In this document: positions 1 to 13,100 of the stretch, piece after piece
Layout: every line of letters begins with the position of its first letter
Numbering within the stretch: the stretch's first letter is position 1
Assembly (NCBI GenBank): GCA_025267735.1
Contig: CM046299.1
Coordinates: forward strand, 20,048,232-20,112,231
Source of the DNA: Mactra quadrangularis
Lineage: Eukaryota; Mollusca; Bivalvia; Venerida; Mactridae
Direction of reading: 5' to 3'
Length of the DNA stretch: 64,000 bases
The notes under the pieces: model-generated
Told to the model about the DNA's origin: nothing
Databases searched by the model: none
What the model saw: the letters and a program-made list of their open reading frames with translations, nothing else
Program-made: the position numbers and the translations under genes

Positions 1-305
1 CACTAAATCATATCACATGAGTAAAATTGTAGCAACGCTAAATCATATCACATGAGTAAAATTGTAGCAACACTCAATTATATCACATGAGTAAAATAGT
101 AGCAACACTAATCATATAACATTAGTAAAATTGTAGCAACACTAAATCATATCACATAAGTAAAATTGTAGCAACACTAAATCATATCACATGAGTAAAA
201 TTGTAGCAACACTAAATCATATCACATGAGTAAAATTGTAGCAACACTAAATCATATCACATGAGTAAAATTGTAGCAACGCTAAATCATATCACATGAG
301 TAAGT
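1..305. repeat. 35-bp tandem repeat, about 8.7 copies
   Basis: A unit of 35 bp (core TATCACATGAGTAAAATTGT followed by AGCAACACTAAATCA) repeats head to tail from the left edge. Copies differ by single substitutions and one short deletion. The array may continue to the left of the window. It lies in the 3' part of the TAX1BP1-like gene, downstream of the last visible exon, so it is probably intronic. Confidence 0.95.
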
Positions 306-574
306 TTTTACAGTTTAACCACAAAATAAGAACACCCCTACATAACAAATAAATTATTGCTAACTCAATAAGTACTACTTTTTTTCTTAGAGGTTATCAA
401 AAATTCTTAGCCAATCATGACAGCTTAAGTTTTAAACCCATACCTAAAAACATCTAGATATGTGTTTACAATAAAAATGATCCATGATTGGATTAAACAG
501 ATGTATTCTAAACTGCTAAGCTTGTAACACTTCCAAATACTGGCATCATGAAATCAAATTCCAATCACAGGCGT

Positions 575-865
575 GGAATGTTAAGCCTGACTTGTCCGAC
601 TCATGTACATTTATGTCTGAGGACAATTTAATATTTTCATCCCACTTGTTTATGGACAAACAATATATATATTTTTTGCTGTAAAATATACTAACATAGG
701 AACACTTAAAAAAGTAGATGTCTCAATGTATTTCAATCATATTAACTAGTGAACTATTTTTTTTTTTTTAATATCAATCATTTATTACTAGTGACAGTAA
801 GTATTTTTATCATAGTTCGTTTTGAGTATTGAACTTCTGGACAAAAGCATTTTAAATCTTGTTTG
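575..865. repeat. Dispersed repeat, copy 1
   Basis: About 290 bp that resembles 25605-25910 in the same orientation. Shared blocks include ACATTTATGTCTG, GTAGATGT, AGTGAACTAT and a TTTTGAGTAT(T/C)GAA block. No coding potential is seen and no terminal repeats are obvious. It is probably a fragment of an old interspersed repeat family. Confidence 0.65.
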
Positions 866-968
866 CACAGGTAGTTGATATCCACTTGAGGATTATGCTG
901 GGGTTAAAAGAAGTTGAGGTGGAAAGAACTAAAAGTTTCACACTCCTGCCCCTATAAATTATGTTTAC

Positions 969-1106
969 CTCAATCTGACGACTCATCTCATGTTGTGTTA
1001 CTTCAAATGTTGTGATCTCTTTCTGTAGTAGTAGTTTACTATCTTCTGCAGCCATCAGTTTATCCTCGGCATTCTTGAGTCTCTCCTCTAAAGAAGCTAT
1101 TTTGTC
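969..1106 (-). CDS. TAX1BP1-like: TAX1BP1-like exon 6 (coiled coil)
   Basis: 46 codons, acceptor TTCATTCAG|GACAAA and donor ATTGAG|GTAAAC, phase 0. It encodes more coiled coil (IASLEERLKNAEDKLMAAED). This is the last exon visible; the coding sequence must continue left of the window. Confidence 0.85.
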
Positions 1107-4100
1107 CTGAATGAAACAAAACATATGATATTATAAGTATAATTACTTAATTAACATCATGTCTAAGTAGATTGCCTCTAGCCATTAATAAAATGTTTTT
1201 AAAGGTACTCATTCACAGATTTCGACTTAATAATCAACTTTTTCTGAAGCTATCAAAATTGTTTGGAAACATTTTTAAAGCAGGAAATTAGTGATTTGAT
1301 AATAACAATTTTAGTGCAAATTGACATACAAGTACAAATGATGGTGCTTCAAGTAGTAAAAATCTACCCATTGTGTCATAGTATAGACCATTTTAGTGCA
1401 CTTTTGGGACTTTTATTGTATATTTCTTGCAATCTATAGGTCAGTTAGTCCTAAAATATTACGACTTATTTTTTTTACACAATTACAGACACTGAATGGT
1501 ATTATGAAAATATAGAAAAATCTTAACCAAATCTGTGATCTAGTACCTTTAAAGTAAAACTATGACTGTGAGAATGAAAATATATATACTTGTAAATTTA
1601 GAATAAAGCTTTAGCAAAAGAAAGAATAACAATAACTTTATGAAGTCAATTGATATTTTGCACATACACAGCCAGTCTGAAAAGCATATCAAAGGGCCAA
1701 TACATAAATTGGGCAATTTTGTATACATAAATGATAATTTTGTATTAAGTTTATGAAAGTGGTAATAGCACATCAAGTTATTCTGAGTAGTCAAGACACT
1801 AAAATGTAATAACACCTTTTTCATTAACCTTTTGTTATAATTATTGTCACATTTTCCAAATGAACACCCACCCATGTAGCTCAAGTCCTTTGTTCTTTAT
1901 ATATCAGGTGCCGTTCAAAGGCCCCTATCTCTTTAAATATTTTACATACCATGTAGTTTTCCCATTATTAGTGTTTATTTTTGAATATTCATTCCACTTC
2001 AGTAAAATTGCTATAAAAAAATCCACCAATATACTGTTTAAAATAAGGCCCCACGTCCCTTCCCCAAATACTGATAAAAATCTGGCAGCTGTTGTTCAAT
2101 GATTGCTGATTAGTTCATCAATCAAGATACTAATGATATAATACTGCATGATCGTTACCTTGTCTTGTATATTGACAGCAGTTTGTTGGTCTAGATTCTG
2201 TCTATTTTCTTCTAGTTCAATGGTCAATGCATCAACATTTCTCCTCAGTTGTTCTACAAGGGTTTCTTGAGAAGCAAGTTTAACATGTAGTCCTTCTGCT
2301 ACATTCATAAAATGTTCTGATGAGTCAGCGTGTTTCTACAAAGAAAAACATGGAATTGTTATAGTTAAAGCAAGGATTTTCACTATTCAGTCGACTCTTG
2401 ACATTAACTTCCCTGATCATCGAGTCACATACCAACTGTTAAGATACAACACAGATTGCAGCCACAGTATACAGTGCATGACCCTATCAGGTACATATTT
2501 ACACCTGGGTGGAGTGAAGCAATTTCAGGTCATTTTTTTTGCTCAAGGAGATTAGCACAGCCCATTGTGGGATCCCTAAGCATGTGTCCTACCACCGGAC
2601 TACTGCTCCTACAATTGTAAAGCACTGATGTGAATGCAATTTCAAAATTATGAAAATTCAAAAAATTTGCATCTCTAATTAAGATAAATATAAGTAATTT
2701 TTGAAGTCTGGAAGTCTTGAAAACCTAAATTGATGCCTTGTGTCAGAAAATAGAAAAATTAACTACATTTCAACTGATCAAGGTTATGATATATGATCAT
2801 GACAACCCAGGCTAGTAGGAATAATCACATACAACATGTACTCGTACTTTATACATGTATTCATCTATAAAAAATACAAATTCTCCTGTATTGAAATTGT
2901 CCCATGACAGTTTACTAAATACACATACAATATCTTAATCTTCAATCAATTCAACTAGGAGAAAACTACAACTTTCTTTAACTCAAGTGTTATGCAGCTT
3001 TGTCCAGAAAGTTATATCTTCCAAAATAATATTCACAATTTTCATTCACATTATTTTGTGGAATTTAACTAGGACATAATTCTTACAAGTCAGTGGCACT
3101 TTTCACAAAATAACTTACGATAATAATCACCAAAGTCAAAATCAAGATACCCTAACAATACTGTCATAGTTTAGCAAATCAATTCAAAATATTATTGAAT
3201 TATGTAAAATATTTTATACCTTTTGAATATCATATCACAGTAAAAGCAAAATTATGAAACCAACTTACGATAATTTTTTTGTAAGAATTTTTGTGAAAAA
3301 GGTGCCAGAGTTTTAAAGCTTTGTCTTAAACGAATTATCGGCACAATTTTCATGAACATCCTATCATTTTGAGTTTCAACCAGACGAAATACAGTGTATT
3401 ATGTATATAACATTCAATCCAGTAATAGTTCTCTTAACTAATTTATTCTTACCTTGTAAAGGTCAGCTTCTTCCTGGAGTGTAGCATTCTTACCAGAGAG
3501 TTCATCTTTCTCTGACTGTAGTTTCTTTACTTCAGATTTTTTGGCATTTAATTCATCAGTGACTTTCTGTAACTTCTCTAATGAAGAGTTAAGATCAGCA
3601 GTTATTTTTGTTATAGAAACTTGATCCTGTTTCAGTTTGTCAATTTTCTTTTGAAGCTCATCTCTAACAATGATCATATCATGAGCTTCACGTCTCAGTT
3701 GTTCAATAGTTGATTCACTGTGAGTCAGTCGACCTTTCAATGATAAATTCTCACTCTCCATGGTGGTAAGTCTATTTTTGACTTCTTGATATGCAGAGAT
3801 GATGTTATCTCTTTCTTTCTGGAGGGCTTCTTGTGACTATCAAAAATAAATTATGAAGAACGCTTAAAACAAGAATGATATGTATGAGTGAAAGTTAAAA
3901 ATGTTCTAGTCCTAAAATTCTTGAGTTACTCCTTTACAACAGCTTTAATATTGTACGAATATCAATTTTAATTAATACCACTTTTGTAAAGTTGACAATT
4001 TGGGACCATTGTTAAAAAAGTAATATAACTCAATTGATTATTAAGTCAGATAACCATATTTATTTAAGATTTGTAAGTCTCAGTTAGTTTAATGGTATTA

Positions 4101-7100
4101 GTAAATTTGCTGACATCACATATGTGATAAATTTGATTTCCTGATATTCTGGGGAGAATAAAATCTGCTGAAATAATCTGCTAAAATTAGGCAGCCCTAA
4201 ACAGAGCTTTTTCTAGATATAATGAAATTTCTTTGAAGTCATGCAGTTTTCTCATAATAATGAGTTTACCTCAAAATTTTCTTTCCCTTATCAATGAAAT
4301 AGGGATAAAATTCCCCCCAAGTGTTTTATATAAATGATGCCCTGACCCCTGTCCCATATACTGAAAACACCTAACAAAATACCTATGATATTAAACATGG
4401 TGCTACAAAACTCAATAATACACTAAGAAAAGTCATACCTCAATCAGTTTTTGTTTCTGTGATTGTGCCATCTGTAGGTTTTCTTGTAAGAATATTGTTT
4501 TAGATCTTATAACTAACATATTGGTCTCCTCATCTTCTATTTCAACAAAATCATCCGAACCCGGATGACGAAACTGGAACGGTGTACTTGCACCTCGTAT
4601 TTGATTAGCACTTGATACATAACAAAACTGATAAAACTCGCCATCATCTTTTGGTAACTTGTGAGCTGAAAATATAAAATCCAGTCTGTGAGTTATGAGT
4701 TGGAATGCAATTGTCAGAGAATGTCCTATTAGTTGATTTGTCTCTATTTTTATTGTAATATTTTAATTGTCCTTGAGACAAGTTGGTGGTTCCAACTATA
4801 AACTGATAGTCCCAACAACAGGACTACAGCTAATTTTGCAAAGGACTGATAATCATAGGACAGAGTGAAATTTTGAAAATTCAAAATCCTGGGGCGAGTT
4901 TCCTAGGCATATTGCTAGCTAGCGCTTTGCCCCCTGGTACCCTTGATTTGATAGTTCTTTTAGTGTAAGAAGGGTACCTAGGCACAAAGCTCTAGCTAGC
5001 GTTATGCTTAGGAAACTCGCCCCTGAATTGCATGCTTTCAGCAGCTTTTGCATTAAAAAAAGAAAAGACATCTTTGCCATATGGATCATGAAAACTTTCA
5101 CCCTTAAATAATAAGAAAATTAAATATATACAACATTACTATGACTGTCAGCTTGCTTGACCAACCAATTAAGGCAAATAACTTAAAAATCTAAGACAAA
5201 GGAACTGAAACGGTTAGATAATTAATTTATAATACTACACATTGATGGTAGGCCCGTGACATCTATTCAAGTGGAAGATGAGACACTCGAAGTTGTAGCA
5301 GACTTCTGTTACCTAGGAGATACTCTATCAGCAGGAGGGGGATGTGAGGCTGCAACCATAACACGCTGCAACTCTGCATGGAAGAAATTCAGAGAACTCC
5401 TTCCCATACTCACCAACAAGCATCTGCCAATCACTACCAGAGGACGTGTGTACTCCACCTGTGTGAGAAGTGTCATGCTTCATGGGTCAGAAACCTGGGC
5501 TGTTTCTGCAAACATCCTTAAAAGACTGCAGCGAAACGACCGAGCCATGATAAGATGGACCTGCTGTGTCAAACCAGAGGATGATGTCCCCTTGGAGGAT
5601 CTCCTGTCTCAGCTTAAAATCAGAGATATTGCTGACGTTCTCAGAACAAACAGACTGAGATGGTTTGGCCACGTAGAACGTAGCACAAGCTGGATCTCCC
5701 TAGTCAGAAATTTGAACGTCACTGCACACCGGGGCCAAGGCAGACCAAAGCTAACCTGGGAAGACCTGGTTAAGCGTGACCGGCTTGAGCTGAAAATGGA
5801 TGGAATCAGCCCTGAAGATCGCCAACAATGGAGAGGAAGACTTCGTTCAAGACCAGACACACAGGCCTCACCCTTACCAAGGAATAATCAACGGCCTGTT
5901 TAAAATAAACCGGATGATGATGATGATGATGATGACACAACAAACAGATGTCAGAATTGACTCTAATAATATGCTACAATAAGGGTTTCAAAATTGGGAA
6001 AAAATCATAATCGATTATCAGAAATAATCGGACAACCCTTTTTGATCAATCATTGATTATATAATCAAAACATTTACTCAGGGTTTTCATTTAGGATTTT
6101 CAAAAATATATGACAAAGTCATTTCATTGCAATGGTTTAAGCAATTTTGTTTCATATAATAGATTATTAAATCATGTGTTATTAATCTATAAAAAGTGGT
6201 TTGATAGTTGTTCACGATTAATAATAAAATCCATTTTCAGACATTTTCAGTACCCATAGAGCTTTATTCCTATGAAATGTTTTGTTTTTTTGTTAACATT
6301 AATTAATTAAAACTAGAATGACTCATTGTCAATAAAAATAAATATCAACATTAGCAATAATAGATTATTAAACTTCATAATCGATTGTTTCCGACATCTA
6401 ATGGAACGATCGATTATAATCAATCAACGTTTAATCCCTAGCTACAATATTAACCATCCTCGGTAACCCAGGGTATTACGTCAACGATAATACCCTGGGC
6501 AATACGACTGCATTTTTTTTGTACTAATGAATTATTCATAACCCAAAATCCTGACGTTTGATTGGTTTCTTCATGAACTCATGAAGCACACAACATCCAA
6601 TGAAAATGCACCTTACATATCGCGTTCGGCAGTTTCATTCAAGATGGCAGCCTCCACGCTCGTCAACATGGATATTCTACGTAACTTTTGGAATAGATAA
6701 ATTGAAGTTGTTTCAGGAACAAACATTGGATCATTTGTTGAAAGGGGAAGACGTGTTTCTTTGTAAGAAGACAGGAGGTGGGAAATCTCTCTGTTACCAG
6801 ATATTCTAGCCTTGTTTGAGCTTAAAACATGGTGAAATGTGTCAGGTGCTTGTCGTGTGTCCACTGATTTCAAGCATGAAGGAACAAAGTGAATATTTAT
6901 CTTCAGTTGGATTTACGGCGACATACATTGGGAGAGAAAGTGCTGAAGATGACACGATTTTGACTGGGAATTTTCAATTTGTGTTTACTTCTCCAGAAAG
7001 TATTTTAGGTAAATGTTACTAAAATTACGTTATTTGCATGCCCATTCACATTCACGAACAGTTCGTATTTCTGAAATTCTTTCCATCCGAAAGTTAGTAT

Positions 7101-10100
7101 CCTACCAAAAATGTCCAAGCTTAAGAATGTAGGAATTTGTTGAAAGTCCAAGTGACATGATGCTCAAGTGCTCCCTTGTAAATTGGTGTCCCCACTCATA
7201 CATGATACAGGTAAAGTTCAAGGCATGCTTACCCTCTATAGGATCAGGGGGTCAAGAATTGGCTTAAGGATGACTGTTATGACAATAATTAATGTATTTA
7301 TTTGTTGTTGGGTTTTACGCCGTTGCAACACATTGTATAGGTAAGATAATGGCTGCCAGTCGGCCTACTCTCTAATTAAGCTGTTAACCAACTACTAAGC
7401 ACATATTGTTGTCCGTGACTGACTACTGTCCTACATAATAAATAATCATTGGTAGGAGGAAGAATGGCCACAAAGAATATTTTCATTACTAAGCTCCACG
7501 AAAGTATTTCCCGCCTGGGAATCAAACCCATGACCCCTTGATCAGTAGTTTTTGAGTGCTACCAGCTGAGCTAGCTTGGTGGCTGATAATTAGTGGTATC
7601 AGTTATAAAAAAACAATAGTATTTGTGTACCCTTAATTTCAATCAAAAGCATTGCATTATATGCATGATATTACTTACATGGCATTTACAATAACAATGT
7701 CACTCATTCTGGGTAAGTAGTCTGTAGATGTGTTAAAAGTAGACTGAAAATCCCAGGCTTTAGTTTACTAGTGAATTGCATTTATTACGGATTGCAAAGA
7801 GCCAGATTTTTGAAAAATATACTTCCAGTTTTGATATTTGTCAGGAGCAAATGTTCTGAAAATGCTGAAATCACATCATCCATCAATTTTCTCCTGATCA
7901 TTTATAACCTGGGACTAAGCTGGTCCACACTGACTCAAATTCCAAATCTGTCTGTGTAGAAAAAGCCGAATAGTTTATATACCAGAGGCAGTTTCCAACC
8001 ATGCTTACTGAGTTATTTAGACAAATAAGTTTTACCTATTACTGACAAATATGGGCAATTACTATTCAATCTCATTATTAAAACATGTATAAATTTTAAT
8101 TTGATTTCAGGTGTTAGTAAATGGAATGACATGTTGAGAAGTACAGATACTATTAAGCTTCTTGTAATTGATGAAGCTCGCACAGTTCTGCACTGGTAAG
8201 GTTATATAAATTAATGTATACACATTGGGATAATTGTTGCAGAAGTAGTAGTGAGTGATGTACAGTGAGAGCTATTGCATCGACCGGACATTGGCACTGA
8301 TTCTTTGTTTTTAAACTTAATTTTGTATCAGCTCTTTTTACAACTTGAATACACACTTGGGTTGGCAGTCAATACTGGTTTTAACAGGTCAATGCTAGTC
8401 AATAGGTGGTCTGCTGAAAACAGTTTCCCATTATATTGCTTATTGTGATAACATACTGTACACCATTGTATTTTATACACCAAAGCCTACTGTGTCACGT
8501 TAAAGCAAACGGGGGGGGGGGGGGGGGGGGTAAATGAACATTGTTACATAATAATACTCAAGAATAGCTGAGCACTATGTTTATATTGTGTAAATTGATA
8601 ATAACATGCAGTGTGTATTACTATTAGTCAATAAACTGAACAACACTTGCTATTACAATGAAAGGCTTTCCTATTAAGATGTGCACTGACCTAAATTACC
8701 AAGTAAATTGACTTTGACTATATCATAGTACATCATACTACTTGCATAGATATGATATGATAGCGGCTCGTTATTATCAAAATAAAAGAAATATTCTGGA
8801 GCTATTTTATTGACATTTTAAGTGCTCTTTTGTTTTGAATTTGATTTTACTTGTTTACTAAAACTTAATGGAATGATGTTTTCTTTTCAGGGGTCAATCA
8901 GAAGATTCCATGGCACCATTTCGGCCTTGGTACCGTAAATTGGGAGAAATCAGATCATAAATAAACTGTCAATTGTTGCTTATAACAGCCACTGCCAACA
9001 ATGCTGCAAGAAAGAAGCTGAAAGGGACCTTTTGTATGAAAAATTGCTATGAAAATATTGATAATCCTGATAGACATAACATAAAATTATTTGTGCAGAA
9101 GTGTAAAAGTTCTTTAAGTAATTTATCAGAAGTCTTCTATTTCTTAATTGATTTAATTACTAGAAAAAGGGAATCGTGTGAAAGATTTATTGTTTTTTGT
9201 CAGACAATAAAAACCTGTAGTGAAGTTTACACCATGTTCAGGTTAGAACTAGATGAAACCTTAATGCAACATGTTGAAATGTATCATTCTCAAAGAACAG
9301 AAACTGGCCAACAAACAAAGAGTATAGATGCTGATATGAAGGAGTATACTTTAAATGTTAATGTTTGTAGAATACAGCTTATACTGAACTCTTATGATGC
9401 TCATGTTGGACAATTGGTCAAGCATTTGTGCTGTGATATTTGTGATAGAGATTGTAGTTGTGGTGACACATCTTGTTTAAACTTTAATCATCCATATTTT
9501 GAGGTTGAAATTCCTTCATTTTCAGAATCACCTGATAAATCTTTTTCTGATTCTGAGTCTTTGTAAAAACAACATTAAGGGTTTGCGAACTCTTATTTTT
9601 AAAGTCAAATATCAAATGCTGTTTAGCATTTTCTAATTATGAGTTTTGTTTCCACTTTGTGTCATATCTGAGTTTGGAATAATGCTTAGAACTTAGTTGC
9701 AAATCAGAAAGCTTAGATCCAATTTAAATACTGAACGCATTAAAATTATGTATGTTAAAAAACTAACATGAGTTGAGTAGCATTTATCAACTTGTTAAAG
9801 TTGGTATTTATGAGAGTAAGAAGTCGTAGACCTTTAACTGTAAATGGGTCGTTTCATCCTCATTAACTTTATTAAAGGTAAAGAAATCTTATCTAGATAT
9901 ATTCATGATTGTTTAATGAAGGTGTACTTGACAACTGTTTTTACATAGTATATTGTGTGTTTTGATATTGAACTTGGTTTGATATAACCAACCTTACTTT
10001 AGTGTATACTACAGTGCCCTCCTAAAGTTCTTGGACGAAAGAAATCTAATCATGCATATCACAAGTTTTATTTACAGTAATGGTTGACATAGTTTTAATA

Positions 10101-13100
10101 ATGTGTAAAAAACTTTTTGTTTTTTGAATACTAACTTCTTGAAAAACTTTAGAATTGCATTAAATATGATTTTTGGAATTTACAAAGATGACTCTTTGTT
10201 GCATGGGTGAATGTGAACTTGTTTATCTTAAAAACAAGATTTTGTCCAAGGACGTTTCGAGGGCACTGTAGTTTCTATTGTGAAAAAATGTTTGTATTGG
10301 GTGCACATTTTCTTTGTGTACAATAATCCAATTTTGCTTAAAAAAATAAATTGCAATATTTCATACTTTCATAGGTAGTGCTCAAAATTCATTGTTTACA
10401 TGAAGTTGTTTATTAGGACTAGTTATGGTAAGGAAAGCCTTGTTCTTATATACAGAATTTCACACCCTGAACTGTTTCTTTCAATTATTTATGAATACTT
10501 TGGCACATGCCGCAATGTAATAGTAAATACCATGCATACTCTACAATGAAATTGTATGATAAGCTGCTGTTTAACCTGCATTAAAACACCAGTGACCTGA
10601 CATGACTTGATTGGCCTCTTGAAGCTGGAGACTACTAAAACCCATGTAAAATGAGGTATACAAATTTACAAATAACTATTTATTTATTGGTCTTCAGTGA
10701 AGGTACACATGTCAAATTTAATTGTAAATCAAAAGTCTTATGTCATGTGTAGACAACTAGTGGATTATTTTTGTCTGTTTAAAGACTCGATTAGGTGGGC
10801 TTTCACGTGCCTAAGCCAATTTTACAGCATTTACCACACTTTAATTTCAAAATCCATCAACTTTGACCTCTAGACTTAATACTGGAAAATTAATGATTTT
10901 TTAGTGAATAGATCATTAGGTGGTCGCTAATTGCAGGCTGGAATTAGAAAGAATTTTGTTGGGAGAAAATCTAACTTGCCACTTACATGAGGTGACCACT
11001 GATAGCAGGTGACCATTAATGCAGTTTTTACTGTATTTACATCCATTTATGATAACTATGCATTGATGTCAATGTTCCATTGTTGACGTTTACTTAAGCT
11101 ATCATCATTCCGTGTTTAAAATATTTTTGTTTTAGTATAAATTATTGGTTTTACAAACATTTTTTGTTCATAAGTTTGTAATCATTCATTTTCTAGAGTG
11201 CAAGACCGTTCTCTTATCTGCTGTTTAAGAATATATGATGTATATACAACTGTTAAGTCGAGTAAATACTGTATAACCTGCATTAAGCAGCCAGTGAGGG
11301 GAAATGACTCAATGACTTACTGCTGGTGACCTCTTAAACAAGGTTTTGATAAAAATGCTTTGATCAATTCAATCTGAATAGTTAATTATTTGTGTAGTTT
11401 TTTTTTTATTAAATGATCTTCAGAAAAGAATTCAAGTGACATTGTCAGTTGCATACTTGAAGTCTTACTTTATGTGATGACGCTTTGTTGATATAATTAG
11501 ATTGGTTAAAGACTTAACTTGGTGGGTTTTCAATGGTCTGTACCATTATACAATGATGGGGATACTTGGTTAATTCTTAATCTAATTGACTGTGGCCATT
11601 GTTTGGAAATGGGCAACCAGTGGCCACATACAGCAGAAGGCTACTAAGAAAAAGTTCAAAGGTGATTTTCATTTGGAGGAAGCCTCATTGGCCACTTACA
11701 GCTGTAGACCACTGATAGCAGGTGACTGTTAATGCAGGTTATACTGTATGAAAGGCAAGAAATAACTTAAGGAAACTGTTTTGCTTCCAAAGGTTTAGTT
11801 AAACAATGGTGCCATTTGTTCTTTTTTAGAGCTCAAATTTCTTTGTTTATGATAAATAGTTACATAAACTATATTGCTTTAGCTTGATTAATATTTTTTA
11901 ATCAAAATTTAGTTTCATTTTTATTCGCAAATAACTTTCAACTTTCAGGTTCGATCTACTTTCACTAATTTGGAATGTAATTAATAATGCTGAAAAGTAT
12001 TTAGATGACTTAAGTTAATGGATTCAACATACATCAGTTACCTGTTTCCATTTATTTTGCTGTTCATGTACAGGTTTATATAGTCATGATATACTGGTTT
12101 TTAAATTATGTATTATTGTCATTAAATAAAGAACAAAAACAATAAATACAGTGATAAATACTTTACTTATAGAGACAACACAATTATCTTTTCTTTTAGC
12201 AGAACAATTGTATATAAAACATAAAATGATATAGAAAGATATATAGTACAAGAAAGTAACAATATTATGCATGTTAAAGACAACTAGGAGACAAACTATA
12301 TTTCCAAACAAAAAGTAAAATTACTATATATGATAATTTACCACTGAATACTGTCGTTTTATAATTGTTGAAAACAGTATTTTTTCAAAGTACACTTTTT
12401 ATGAAAGCCTTGTTTTTACATTTGGATGTAACCCACGTTTTATTGAGCTCATAGACATCTGTAGCCTAATTAAGGAGATTTTATATTACAATATTTAGTG
12501 AAAAGTTAAATTGTAATTTGTGTTGTAATACATTTTGCATTTACATGAATGGTGAACTATGTAATAACATGAATGGTGAACTATGTAATAACAACAAATA
12601 AAGTGATAAGTATGGAACGTAAAAATTGTGTTTATCTTTTGAATATACATGTATGGTGCATTAGTGTGACTCCACCTATTGTCCATTTTTTTCTCAACTG
12701 TCAAAGATTAAATAATTTCATGATGATTAAATACACAGAAAATTAAAAATCACAATATCAACAGCATAAGATAAAGAACATGAAGTCACCATGATATTAT
12801 TTGTTTGCAGTTGAGAAAATGGACAATACCTAGAAATCAAAAGTAACCAAGGTATTGTTACAGAAATATTATGCAATGCATTAGAATAAATAAAAACAAC
12901 ACTTGTGGATAACATCTATTGCAACAATACAAAGGCATGCATGCATCATCAAATTTACCAAGCAATTTATTGTTTGTTTTTTCTAAACTGTCAAAACATG
13001 AATAACTTCACAGTGAATGCGTTTGTTAAAATTATGTTCGTAATACATCCATGAGTTACCGAAAGTGTGTAATATGATTGAGTAACGCTTCTTATGCTGT

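Larger units (their letters stand above)
6644..9566 (+). pseudogene. RecQ-like superfamily 2 helicase, degraded (transposon-borne)
   Basis: Three exons can be followed: 6644-7008 (donor TTTTAG|GTAAAT), 8111-8195 (TTTCAG|GTGTTA to CACTG|GTAAGG) and 8891-9566. Motifs in order are a Q-motif-like LKLFQEQTLDHLLKGEDVFL, Walker A KTGGGKSLCYQ, motif Ia region VCPLISSMKEQ, motif II VIDEARTVLHW completed by GQSEDS, motif III ITATA, and motif IV FIVFCQT. A Cys cluster CCDICDRDCSC follows near the end. Lesions are a frameshift between MAASTLVNMDILRNF and IDKLKLFQ near 6690-6700, an in-frame TAG at 6807, DEAH changed to DEAR at 8170-8181, a TAA at 8958, and loss of motifs V and VI between MYHSQ and the Cys cluster. 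The gene starts 190 bp inside the left end of the 11.3-kb transposon and points inward. Confidence 0.82.

Noticed and set aside
1..305. Regular 35-bp repeats, possible CRISPR array
   Set aside because: The units are directly adjacent without variable spacers, and the genome is eukaryotic with introns. It is a simple tandem repeat.
6816..7022. Separate small gene after the helicase Walker A exon
   Set aside because: It is the same reading frame as the helicase exon, separated only by the in-frame TAG at 6807, and continues the helicase motif order.
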